Assembly: GCA_019022495.1 (NCBI GenBank)
Contig: JAFEKR010000009.1
Coordinates: 1,922,001 to 1,986,000 of the forward strand
Reading direction: 5' to 3'
Length of the DNA stretch: 64,000 nt
DNA from: Epichloe hybrida
Taxonomy: Eukaryota; Ascomycota; Sordariomycetes; Hypocreales; Clavicipitaceae
A program made the position numbers and the translations under genes. Below are positions 46,228-58,800 of the stretch, one piece after another; position 1 is the first letter of the stretch; each line of letters opens with the position of its first letter. Below the pieces are notes generated by a model. That model saw only the letters and a program-made list of their open reading frames with translations, was not told the DNA's origin and did no database searches.

Positions 46228-46380
46228 TAAGATACCTTTAGGGGAGGAAAATACCCTAGTTATAATGTATTAAAGAGGATATAGTAAGATACCTTTAGGG
46301 GAGGAAAATACCCTAGTCTTAGTAAAGAGGCTTAGTAAAATACCTTTAGGGGAGGAAAATACCTTAGCTACTATAAAGAG
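46228..46380 (+). repeat. In-frame tandem repeat in gypsy A pol
   Basis: Three units of about 55 bp encode SKIPLGEENTLV plus a variable linker, between RNase H and integrase. The equivalent region has three units in gypsy B (about 58880-59010) and two in gypsy C (about 6650-6720). Confidence 0.8.
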
Positions 46381-49300
46381 AGCTCTAGAGGCTAGAGTAG
46401 CCTAGTTAAGAGACTAGTTAGCCACTATAAATCTAGTAAAAGATTAGCTAAATAAGGGTAATTTCTAGGAGAAGGTAGTGTATATCTAAGACATTAGCAT
46501 AGTATAAGAGATATAGGAGACTATTAAGCCACTAAATCCCTACTAATCTAGGCTAAATAAACCATTAGCGTAATTACTATAGAAGGCATAGGATTAAGAT
46601 CTAGATTTATAGAAGTAAAATAGTAAGATTAATAATTCCCTAGTAAGAGGCAAGGGGAAAGCTAGTTTATAGTTACGTAGTATAAGGGGCCTCCTAATAT
46701 ACTAAGACTAGGTAGTTATTCCTTAGGAGCCTATCTTATAATAGGAGCTTCTATAGCTACACTATAATAATTTACTAGTAGGTTACTTTAGGACTAAACA
46801 CACTCTTAAGCTATTAAAGCATTACTTCTAGTAGCTAGGCATAAGCAAGTTAGTATCTAACTATATTATAAGCTATAAGGTCTACTAGTAAGTAGTAGCT
46901 AGAAGGTATTGCCTATATAGGAGCCTTAAATTCTTACTAATACCATAGTAACTATAGGCGGAAATCTTAATAGATTTTATTATAGAATTGCTAGTTACCT
47001 AAGCAAGTAAATAAGAGACTAACGCAATCCTAGTAATTATAGACTAATTTACTAAGTACTTTATCTTCTTACTTATAACTATAATAATTAATATAGCTAA
47101 ACTAGTAGAGCTTTTCTATAAGGAAATTAAACTAAGGTTTAGGGCACTAGAGGGCATTATATTAGATAGGGGATTAGTCTTTATAAGCTAATTCTAGTTA
47201 GACTTATACTACCTATTATACGTAAAGCAAAGGCTTTTTATAGTATTTTACCCCTAAACTAATAGGTAAATAAAGAGAATAAACTAAGTACTTGAGCATT
47301 ACCTCTAATGCTTTATAGCTAATAACTAATAGATATAGCCTAAGCTACTCCTAATAGCCTAATTTACCTATAATAACATAGTAAATAGGACTATAGGCTA
47401 CTCTCTTAATTACTCCCTTATAGGCTATTTACCTAAGTTTTACTTACCTCTTAGGGATAAGACTAAAGAAGGGAAGGTGCTAGAAACCTATATATATATT
47501 ATGAAGCTATATAAAGTTAAAGAGTAGCTAAAGTAAAACTAAGTAAAAGCTACTAAGACCTAAGTAAAGTACTATAACTAGCATTACTAGCTACTAATGC
47601 TAAAAAGAGGTAACCTAGTACTATTATTAGTAAAGAATATTAGGCTTAAGGATATGAAATAAAAGCTAATCCCTAGATTTATTAGACTGTTTTAAGTACT
47701 TAATACTATAGGAAAATAAGCATACTAACTTATATTACCTAAAAAATATAGTTAGCTATATAATATATTTTATATTAGCCTATTAGAGCTATAGAATTAC
47801 TATAAAAACACTAGAGATAAGGAAATGCTAATGCTAGACTTAGAGAATAAAGATAATAAGTATAAAGTTAAGGAGGTTAAGGACTATAAGAAGACTTATA
47901 AAGGTAATAAATACCTAGTAAAATAAAAGGGTTAGCTAAGTAAATATAACTAATAGATTCTAGCAAATAATATAGAAAGCGCTTAACGCGTAATTTAAGT
48001 ATTTTACTAAAGCAAGTCTAGTAAGAAAGGTAATAACATAGGATTAAAGCACTAATAAAGAAACACAAATATACTATAGAAAAAACCTAACCTTACTAGT
48101 TACTAAGTAAGTCTAGTAATAAAAATAGTAAAATAGGATTAAGGCACTAATAAAGGAATATAAACGCGCTATAGAAAAGGCCTAACCTTATTAGTTACTA
48201 TAAAAACTATTACCTAAAGGCCTAGGTTATACTACTAAATAATAAAGGAAAACACACCTAAAGCGTAAGTAAAATAATAGGAAAACCCTTTATTATAGCC
48301 CCTATATAGGAGACTATAGTCTAGCTATTAAAGCTATACTCTACCTAGTTCTTATCGCCCTAAATTACTTTCTCTATAGCGTAGTAAAAGCAGTAAACTA
48401 CTATAACCTAGGCTATATACCTAGGGTTAGAGGGCTAGAGCTAAAGGACTATTCTTACCTCCTAGATAAATATAGTATTCTTAGGGTTCTCCTATAGAAA
48501 AGTTAGTAAAAACTAAGTAAAAGAATAAGGGAAAGCTATATATAAACTAGAAGAAAGGGAAAGGAAGCTATAGCTACTAAGGAAACTTATAGCTACTACT
48601 ATAAAACTAGATAGTTCTAGTATAAAATAAAGGTAGCTTATATAGAAAAGTTAGTAAGGAATAGGTAAAAAATAAGTAACTTAACGCACTTAATATGCCT
48701 TTATAGCACTAGTTAACCTAAAGGTAATGTAGTGTATAGTATTAGCATAGTTAAAACCTATTACTAAGTTTAAAATACATATAGTAAAGCTATAGTAAGT
48801 TATATCTAAAAACATAGGGATACCCTCCTTATCCTTAGCGGTAATAGTGGTATCTATAAGGGCCTAAACCTATTTATAAATAACTAAAAGGTCCTAGAAG
48901 TTACTAGCTAAAGTTAGCATAGCTTAGTATAGAAAAGTTAGTAATTTATAGCTATAGGATAATAAAATACTAAGTAACTCACTATCTTATATATATTGCC
49001 GCGTTTATTACACTAAATATAACGTTTTAATTATTTTCCTTTAGTTACTACGCTAACTAAAGAATAAGGAAAACTATATATAATTACTAGTAAAAGGATC
49101 TTAATTAGTAAGTACTTCTTAAAGTCTAGGCACCTAGTCTAAAGATAGTGTATATATAAGTAAATATAAAAGTAAATTATATCTAGCTCTATAGTAAAAG
49201 GATATAGATTAAGAGTTAAAGAGTTAAGGTAAATAAAGTGTAAATAAGGTTAATTAAGAATAACTATATTTACTAGAGGAAAAAGTTGATAATATAATAA

Positions 49301-49434
49301 GGAGTTATAGATAAATTTATATATAAGCGCTATCTATTATTTATTATTATTTTAATTTAGCTAATACTTAGCAAATAGCTATAGGGTACCTAGTAAAAGC
49401 TATTTAAGAGCCTAGCTATAAGTAAGAGGGTAAT

Positions 49435-49632
49435 TATAAGGCCTTACTTATAATAATAAGTACACCTACGTGCCCCATAGGCTAGCGAGGCCCTAGGGCT
49501 AGGTCCACGTAACACTAGCAAGCCACTAGCTATAAGATAGCGACTCGCACACACTACGTATTTAGACTTAGCAAGCTTTAGTCAATATACCAGAGCCCCT
49601 ATACCTCTTGCCTAGCTACCATTGTTCTCACA
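49435..49632 (+). repeat. 3' LTR of gypsy A
   Basis: 198 bp, begins tataaggcc (RIP-altered tgtgaggcc) and ends attgttctcaca. Followed by cttaa (49633-49637). Confidence 0.9.
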
Positions 49633-50350
49633 CTTAATATTATCCCCTTTATTAGCGCTAGCCCTTTAGCTAGTTATAAAATAGTATAGTTTATATAATA
49701 AGTTACTAGTATTTTATTCTAATAAAACTAATAGGTTATTAGTAGCCTAAACGCTATATATAAAGAAATATATAAATAGTTTACTACCTTTATTTAGGTG
49801 CTTACCTCCTATTACTATAGTAAGAACTAATACTATTATTAAATTACTAAGTTAGGTAATAACTCCCTTTCCTATTATTACTAGTAACTTACTTATTTTC
49901 TCTTTAAGTTAAGGTTAATAAGTTCTTTTTCTAAATATACCCTTAGAAACCCTAGAGCTAGCTAGCCCCTAGCTAGAAATAATATTCCTTATTTTACTAG
50001 GGTTACTATTTTTACTTACTATTCTCTTACTAGTACTTTTATTATATCTTTACTTACTTATACTCTATATACTAATCTTACTTATATTATTTAAAACCTA
50101 GGTTATATCCTAGGTAAATAACTCTTTATACTATAATTATTACCTAGTAAATATACTATAGCTATATTAGTAAAGCACTAACTTTAAATAAAGGTAATAT
50201 ATACCTATATAAGCTCTTTTATTAATTTAAATAAAGACTTAAAGAATAACTATTCTCTTTAAGTAATAGTAATAAACTATAATATATTAATATCTTAAAT
50301 ATATATAAGAGACTTTATAAGTAAATAAGTTTTCTAAAATTAATTTAGTT
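49633..50350 (-). mobile_element. copia-3 gag piece (inverted)
   Basis: Read on the minus strand, the end of this stretch (GANKGDNIK) joins at ttaag to 62445 onward (ASYVYYRGIYS-RYF, a RIP-altered zinc knuckle), where a copia-type protease follows. The rest is broken gag-like sequence without clear landmarks. Its border with gypsy D near 50350 is approximate. Confidence 0.55.
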
Positions 50351-53323
50351 TATTATTATATTATATATCTCCTTATTTTATCTTAAACTTATTAAGAGCT
50401 TATATTTACACTATATTCTCTAATAGTTCTTATATAAGCTATATATAACTTACTTACTTAATAAGTATATTATATCTCTTACCTTAGCCTAAAGTATTCT
50501 AAGCTACTAGGATTTACTTAACTTAATATTTCTTAGTAAGTTTATTATTACCCTTTATAAAAACCTATTTTAGTCCTAGATAAAAGTCCTAGAGCTTTTA
50601 ACTAAGAAAAGAGTCCTTTATAGTGTGTTTAATAAGGTTTATATAAAATAATAGGTAAATACCTCTTAGGATATTAAGCTATACTATAAGTAATATTAGG
50701 ACTTTTATAACTATATACTTTACTATTACTTAATTAAGTTTTTATAAGGGGTAGTTAGTTTTAATATTTTTAAGTAAAAGCTATACCTTATTTTAAACCT
50801 AAAACTATTTTACTAGCTAATATAAAGTAAATATAGTATTTTCTTACCTTTATTATATATAGGCTATTATAGCTTATACTAGATAAGTACTCTCCTAGAG
50901 GTGCTTAAGAAACTATATTACTTACCCCTTTAGTGTTATTATAAAAGCAAACTTATCTAGTAATAACTAGACTAGCTTTAGGTTATAGCTATATAGTAGC
51001 TTATTTAAGCTAACTTCTATTATAAAAGATAGCTTATTATTAATTATAAGCTAGTAAGTAACTAGATATTCTAGCTAGTTAAACTATAAGAAAGAGACTA
51101 TAATATATAGTATTACCTATACCTCTTAGTTTACTTACTTTATACTACTATTAGTTTATAAGTAATATAATATAAAAAGTAACTAATTAATCTTAACTAG
51201 GGAGTATAATATTATCTAAAATTTTCCTAACTAATCTAAACTATAATCTATAATAATTAATTAAGGAAACCCCTTAAACTACTACTAGACTATTTTAAAC
51301 CTTTTTATATATTCCTTAGCTTTTATAAAAGTTATAGCCTTAAGCTAAATAAATTTAAAGAGTTAATCTATAATAACTATTAGATATTATAGCTTTTCTA
51401 AGGATAGTACTAGTAAGTTTATTATAAAGTTAATAGAGATCTATAACTAAAACTAGTTAGGGATAGGTAAAGGCTTTAGTAAGCCCTAGTATTATTAATA
51501 GCTCTTATAACTACTATAGTAGTAATAGTTATAAATAAACCTAGTAATATCTTATAATATCCTATCCTAGTAAAACTACTATTATAAGATTTAGAATATA
51601 GTATTATAGCCTAGGTACCTTACTACTAGTAGTAAATTATAGTATTACTATATTAGGGTTATTATAAGAGGCTTTTACGCTAGGACCTAGGTATAGCCCT
51701 TAAACTAAAGCGTCTTATAAGCACTTATAAAATAATCTACTACTTACTTCCTTATAAGTGCCTTAATAAGAAACCTCTAGGCTTTTTCTTAAATAGCCCT
51801 TAATTAAATACTATATATAGGGTTAGAGATAATAGCCTAGTCCTATAAGATCTAAAGGTATTTTATAGTAAAAAGGACCTTACTAGCTAGTGGTAGTGCT
51901 ATACTACTATTATCCTACTACTTATCTAGTATTAGTAAGAGTTATATAATAGTAATAGGTTATAGAATATATCCTATTCTAGAGGTTACCCCTTCCTAGT
52001 CTTACTCCCTTTAAGAAAGAGTATTAAGCTACTATACCTATATACTAGGTTTAGATAGATAGAATAACCCGCTATAATAATATATCCTAGGTATTAAACC
52101 TCCTTTACTATAAATATAGACTTATTAAGGTCTAAGTATAAACCTATAGCCCTTAGGTAGCCTAATATTAACTAGACCTTAGCTATATAGTCTTTCCTTA
52201 ATTCTCCTAAGTAAACTAAGATATTATCTAAGTATACTATAATAAAATCCTCTAATATATCCCCTAAGGACTTATTAATATAATATTAGAATATTACTAG
52301 TACGCTAGCTAGGCTAAAGGGGCAAACTAGCTACTTAAATAGTCTAAACCTAGTTTAAAACGCTATAAGGTACTCCTAGCCCTTAGTAATCTATAGCTTA
52401 TAAAACACTATATAAATATTTACCTTTATAAACTAGTATACCTAGGATAAGGAATAAAGTGTCTCCTTAATTAATAGGAAAGGGTAGTAATCCTATACTA
52501 TTATCTTATTAAGAGCGTGGTAGTTTATATAAAAACACTAACCCTTATTAGCCTTTTTAATAAGGAGGACTAGAGCTATAGCTAATAATAAGCTAGTATA
52601 AATCTAACCCTTATCTATTAAGTCTATAATCTAGTGCCTAACCTCTAGAAGCTAGTCCCTTAGTATATTATATAGCAGTCCCTAAGGGAGCGTTAGTTTA
52701 GACCTATCCTAGTTCTTACGTAAGTATATATAGTAATTAAGGGACCCCTAATAAGGAGGTAAGCTATTAGCTCTAGCCTTATTAAAAAGGTCTGTAAAGT
52801 TAGCTAACTCCTTAGGTAATATTAATATGTCTAGGCTATTAGGCTTTATCTTAGGCACTATAATCTATAATACTATTATTATCTCCCTAAGGCTTATAGT
52901 AATAAATATTATAAAAGTATCCTTCCTATAGTATACCTAGCGTGCTTTTATAGTATATAAGGACCTAATAATCCCCTATACTAAAGTCTTTACCTTATAT
53001 ATAAAGGCTTTAGAGATATATAAGCCCTTTATTACTTTAATAACTAATTACTATTTTACTATGTAAATAACTATATTATAATATTCTAGCTATAGTATCC
53101 TAAGTATAATATCTTATATAAGGCCTAGGATAATATATAAATATACTAATAACTCCTAGCTATTAATGTTTATTCTAGTGTATACTATATAGGTAATTAA
53201 GGAGGTATTCTCCTATACTCTCTTTCCCTTTCTTTTTCTTTTTACTATAGTCTAGATATACTTTCTCTTTAGTAAATATATAAGCTCTAGGCTAAACTAT
53301 CTTACTACTAACTTACTTATAGC
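50350..53323 (-). mobile_element. Ty3/gypsy chromovirus D, 5'-truncated, RIP-degraded
   Basis: This is a different gypsy family from A/B/C. Minus-strand landmarks: RT with LAIALVLLIKKANKG (about 52550), NYHALNKIIV, FIIVYLDNILVYL (about 52220); integrase C-terminal part with EYLVTYQLIINNKLS (about 51060); and a chromodomain-like end (KRYNILIK...; about 50460). Gag and most of protease are missing: similarity ends where element E5 begins, and copia-2 lies beyond E5. No LTR pair found. Confidence 0.75.
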
Positions 53324-55163
53324 TAGAGTATTGTTTGTGGTGTAGTTAGTGTAGTTTTTAGGAAAAATTTGTATTTATAGTGTAGTTTTTTTTTCCTTAT
53401 AGTTAATGTATTATAGTTTTTTTTTTTGTAGTTAGTGTAATGTAGTTTTTTTTTAATAGTGTAGTGTATTGTAGTTTTTTTTTGCTTGTAGTGTAGTGTA
53501 GTTAGTGTAGTTACTAACTACACTAACTACAAAAACTACAAATATAGGGTTAGTAAAAGAAAGTGGGCCTTCTTATTATATAATGTTATTATAAGGATTA
53601 AAAGAAAGCTAGTTATATTAAAGCTTTTATTATTACCTATTTTACTTAATTAGTTATAGAATTTATAATATTTACCTTTTTTTAAGGATTTTACTATAAC
53701 TAGGGTTATTTATAATATTATACCTTTTTAATAATATTATTATACTTATTACTTTATTTTACTAATATAACTTTAAGAAAAACCTTCTAATTATTTTATT
53801 TACTATTATTATTAATTATTTTATGTTTTTATTATTAATTTAATTAAAAAATACCCTAAACTAATATAATTAAATTAAATTAGAAATCTAAATAAATATA
53901 TAAAAGTTAATAGAACATATACTTAGTACTTTAATATTATTATTAATATAATAAGAACTTAAAAAAAGCTTAAACTATTTATTTACTATTTAAACTAATT
54001 AAATGTTACTTTAAGCTTTATAATTTTAAAGCTTTAAGAAGTTATATATAGTAACTTTATATATATTATTACTATAATATATAAAGAAAGAATATAATAA
54101 ACTAATATTTATAGTATATTAATAAATAACTAATAGTATTATTTTAATTACCCTATATAGCTTAATTAAGCTATAAAAAATAAGTTTAACTTATTTTTAA
54201 AAATAATACTAGGAGTCTAGGACTTAGTTTTATATAATATACTATACTTATTATAAAAGGTAGTTAAAGTACTAGGACTAGCTATATAATTAGCTATTTA
54301 GTAAAAAGAATATATATATACTTATTATAAAAGCTTTAATAACCTTAATTACTATTATTTTACTTTTATTATTATTTTAAAAAAATATAAAAGAGAAAAC
54401 ATTTTTATAATATTAACATTTTTAAAAACCTTAAAATACTAAGTTATTAAAAACTATAGCTTTTACTATAGTAATTTACTTATAATTACTAGTATTTATA
54501 TTTATGTTATTTATTTATTTTTTATTTTTTATTAAACTTTAACACTAATAATATTATTAGTAATCTTAGTAATACTAGTAATATTAGTAATATTAGTATT
54601 ATAAGCTATTATAAGCTATTATAAGCTATAATAAGATATAATAAGCTACTTATATTAAGTTTACTAGTAGTTCTTTTTATAGTTTTTTAAAATAAGTAAT
54701 AATAATAATTTATAGAAATATAAAATAATTTATAGAAATAGTAAATAATATAATAAGAAGGTTTTTCTTTAAGTTATATTAGGGAAATAAAGTATTAAGT
54801 TAAATAGTATTATTAAAAAAGTATAATATTATATATAACCTTACTTAGTTATAATAAAATTATAAAAATAATATAATATTATAAATTCTATAACTAATTT
54901 AATAAAATAGGTAATAATAAAATCTTTTATATAACTAGCTTTCTTTTAACCTTATAAATACTAATAACTAATAAAAAGTCTAATACTACATTTGTAGTAT
55001 TTGTAGTTAGTGTAGTTTAGGAAAAAAAATTTGTAGTGTAATGTATTATAGTTTTTTTTTCCTTGTAGTTAGTGTAGTTTGTAGTGTAATGTAGTTTGTA
55101 GTGTAGTTACTACACTACACTACAAATACTACACTACACTACACGTTTTAGTGCAATACTCTG
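53324..55163 (+). mobile_element. Long-TIR hAT-like element E5 at an element junction
   Basis: Ends are tagagtattg (first C lost to T) and CAATACTCTG; the structure is as in E1, including the shared retroposon insert at 54260-54320 with its cttattataaaag duplication. Flanks cttatagc and gggatagc do not match. The left neighbour is gypsy D and the right neighbour is copia-2, so it marks a rearrangement between unrelated elements and not a simple insertion. Confidence 0.82.
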
Positions 55164-55611
55164 GGGATAGCTAATTTCCTAGGTCTTCTAACTGCCTTAG
55201 ATTAATCACAAGCTATATATTTAAAGTCTTTATCCTTAATTTTAGAAAAATTAGGGATTCCTTTAGTTATAAGACTTGTTTTCTTTAGTAAAGGAAGCCC
55301 TAGGTGCCCTAATCATACATGCCATAGGCTAGCTAGTTCTAGTAACTTTTGATATTAAAGATCTTTAAGGCCTAAATTAGGGTCTAGATTAAGGCCCTCT
55401 CTGTTAGTCCCCTGCTAGGCCCCTTAAGAACTACAGGCCTCTTAGGGAGGTATTAGGGACCTTTTTCCTCCACTAAGGCCCTCTAACACCCCTAAATCTA
55501 TATCTTTAGATTTATAAGGGACCTAACCTAGGGCTATAGGCGTTAGAGAAGGGACTAAAACCCCTAAATTATCCCATACAATTTCTTTAATATTATCATT
55601 ATTTTCGTCGA
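55164..55611 (-). mobile_element. copia-2, part after the protease (inverted)
   Basis: The minus strand from 55611 reads (D)ENNDNIKEIVWDNLGVLVPS, and further on LWHV-LGHLGLPLLKKTSLI and IACD-SKAVRRPRKLAI, the GAG-pre-integrase zinc-binding region of copia elements. It is the direct in-frame continuation of NLDEIAEID at 42799. Confidence 0.82.
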
Positions 55612-55809
55612 TGTGAGAACAATGGTAGCTAGGCAAGAGGTATGGGGGCTCTGGTATATTGACTAAAGCTTGCTAGGTCTAAATGCGTAGTGCGTGCAAG
55701 TTACTATCTTATAGCTAGTGGCTTACTAGTGTTACGTAAACCTAGCCCTAAGGCCTTGCTAGCCTATAGGGCGCGTAAGTGCACTTATTATTATAAGTAA
55801 GGCCTTATA
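55612..55809 (-). repeat. LTR of gypsy B, left (3' in element sense)
   Basis: 198 bp, begins tgtgagaacaatgg, ends ggccttata. Preceded by gtcga (55607-55611). Confidence 0.9.
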
Positions 55810-58800
55810 ATTACCCTCTTACTTATAGCTAGGCTTCTAAATAGCTTTTACTAGGTACCCTATAGCTATTTACTAAGTATTAGCTAAATTAAAATAATAA
55901 TAAATAATAGATAATGCTTATATATAAATTTATCTATAACTCCCTATTATATTATAAACTTTTTCCTCTAGTAAATATAGTTATCCTTAATTAACCTTAT
56001 TTACACTTTATTTACCTTAACTCTTTAACTCTTAATCTATATCCTTTTACTATAAAGCTAGATATAATTTGCTTTTATATTTACTTATATATACACTATC
56101 TTTAGACTAGGTGCCTAGACTTTAAGAAGTACTTACTAATTAAGATCCTTTTACTAGTAATTATATATAGTTTTCCTTATTCTTTAGTTAGCATAGTAGC
56201 TAAAGGAAAATAATTAAAACGTTATATTTAGTGCAATAAACGTGGCAATATATATAAGACAGTAAGTCACTTAGTATTTCGTTATCCTATAGCTATAAAT
56301 TGCTAACTTTTCTATACTAGGCTATGCTAACTTTAGCTAGTAACTTCTAGGACCTTTTAGTTATTTATAAATAAGTTTAGGCCCTTATAAACACTACTAT
56401 TACTACTAAGGATAAGGAGGGTATCCCTATGTTTTTAGATATAACTTGCTATAGCTTTACTATATATATCTTAAACTTAGTAATAGGTTTTAACTATGCT
56501 AATACCACGCACTATATTACCTTTAGGTTAACTAGTGCTATAAAGGTATATTAAGTGTATTAAGTTACTTATTTTCTACCTATTTCTTACTAACCTTTCT
56601 ATATAAGCTACCTCTATCTTATACTAGAACTATCTAGTTTTATAGTAGTAGCTATAAGTTTCCTTAGTAGCTATAGCTCTCTTTCCCTCTTTTCTAGTTT
56701 ATATATAGCTTTCCCTTATTCTTTTGCTTAGTCTTTACTAACTTTTCTATAGGAGAACCCTAAGGATACTATATTTATTTAGGAGGTAAGAATAATCCTT
56801 TAGCTCTAGCCCTTTAACCCTAGGTATATAGCCTAGGTTATAGTAATTTACTACTTTTACTATGCTATAAAGGAAGTGATTTAGGGCGATAAGAACTAGG
56901 TAGAGTATAGCTTTAATAGCTAGACTATAGTCTCTTATATAGGGGCTATAATAGAGGGTTTTCCTATTATTTTACCTATGCTTTAGGTATATTTTCCTTT
57001 ATTATTTAGTAGCATAACCTAGGCCTTTAGGTAATAGTTTTTATAGTAACTAATAAGGTTAGGCCTTTTCTATAGCGTATTTATATCCCTTTATTAGTGC
57101 CTTAATTCTATATTACTATCTTTATTACTAGACTTACTTAGTAACTAGTAAGGTTAGGTCTTTTCTATAGTATATTTATATTTTTTTATTAGTGCTTTAA
57201 TCCTATATTATTACCTTTCTTACTAGACTTGCTTTAGTAAAATACTTAAATTATACATTAAGCGCCTTCTATATTATTTACTAGAACCTATTAGTTATAT
57301 TTGCTTAGCTAACCCTTTTATTTTACTAGGTATTTATTACCTTTATAGGTCTTCTTATAGTCCTTAACCTCCTTAACTTTATACTTATTATCTTTATTCT
57401 CTAAGTCTAGTATTAGTATTTCCTTATCTCTAGTGTTTTCATAGCAATTCTATAGCTCTAATAGGCTAATATAGAATATATTATATAGCTAACTATATTT
57501 TTTAGGTAATATAAGTTAGTATACTTATTTTCCTATAGTATTAAGTACTTAAAACAGTCTAATAAATCTAGGGATTAGCTTTTATTTTATATCCTTAAGA
57601 CTAATATTCTTTACTAATAATAGTACTAGGTTACCTCTTTTTAGCGTTAGTAGCTAGTAATGCTAGTTATAGTACTTCGCTTAGGTCTTAGTAGCTTTTA
57701 CCTAGTTTTACTTTAGCTACTCTCTAACTTTATATAGCTTTATAATATATACATAAGCTTCTAGTACCTCCCTTTCTTTAGTCTTATCCCTAAGAGGTAA
57801 GTAAAACTTAAGTAAATAGCCTATAAGAGAGTAATTAAAAGAGTAGCCTATAGTCCTATTTACTATATTATTATAGGCAAATTAGGCTATTAGGAGTAGC
57901 TTAGGCTATATCTATTAGTTATTAGCTATAAAGTATTAGAGGTAATGCTTAAGCACTTAGTTTATTCTCTTTATTTACTTATTAGTTTAGGGGTAAAACG
58001 CTATAAAAAGCCTTTACTTTATATATAATAGGTAGCATAGGTCTAACTAGAATTAGCTTATAAAGACTAATCCCCTATTTAATATAATACCCTCTAGTGC
58101 CCTAAACCTTAGTTTAATCTCCTTATAGAAAAGCTTTACTAGTTTAGCTATATTAATTATTATAGTTATAAGTAGGAAGATAAAGTACTTAGTAAATTAG
58201 TCTATAATTACTAGGATTGCGTTAGTCTCTTATTTACTTACTTAGGTAACTAGCAATCCTATAATAAAATCTATTAAGATTTCTACCTATAGTTACCGCA
58301 GTATTAGCAAGGATTTAAGGCTCCTATATAGGCAATGCCTTCTAGCCACTACTCGCTAGCAGACCCTATAGCTTATAATATAGTTAGATACTAACTTACT
58401 TATACCTAGCTACTAGAAGTAATGCTTTAATAGCTTAAGAGTGTATTTAGTCCTAAAGTAACCTACTAGTAAATTATTATAGTGTAGCTATAGAAGCTCC
58501 TATTATAAGATAAGCTCCTAGGGAATAACTACCTAGTCTTAGTATATTAGGAGGCCCCTTATACTACATAACTATAGACTAGCTTTTCCCTTACCTTTTA
58601 CTAGGGAATTATTAATCTTACTATTTTGCTTCTATAAATCTAGATCTTAATCCTATACCTTCTATAGTAATTACACTAATAGTTTATTTAGCCTAGATTA
58701 GTAAGGATTTAGTGGCTTAATAGTCTCCTATATCTCTTATACTACGCTAATATCTTAGACATACACTACTTTCTCCTAGAAATCACCCTTATTTAGCTAA

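Larger units (their letters stand above)
42800..49632 (+). mobile_element. Ty3/gypsy chromovirus A, full length, RIP-degraded
   Basis: 6833 bp with 198-bp LTRs at both ends. Gag has a RIP-altered CCHC knuckle at about 44065-44110; protease is at about 44260-44350; RT has YLDNILIF at about 45291; RNase H is at about 45600-45960; integrase core is at about 46950-47350; and a chromodomain-like end (YLVK-KG...ILANNIESAQRVI) is at about 47900-48000. The chromodomain places it among chromoviruses. The flanks tcgac (left) and cttaa (right) do not match; they pair with those of gypsy B. No frame is open. Confidence 0.92.
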
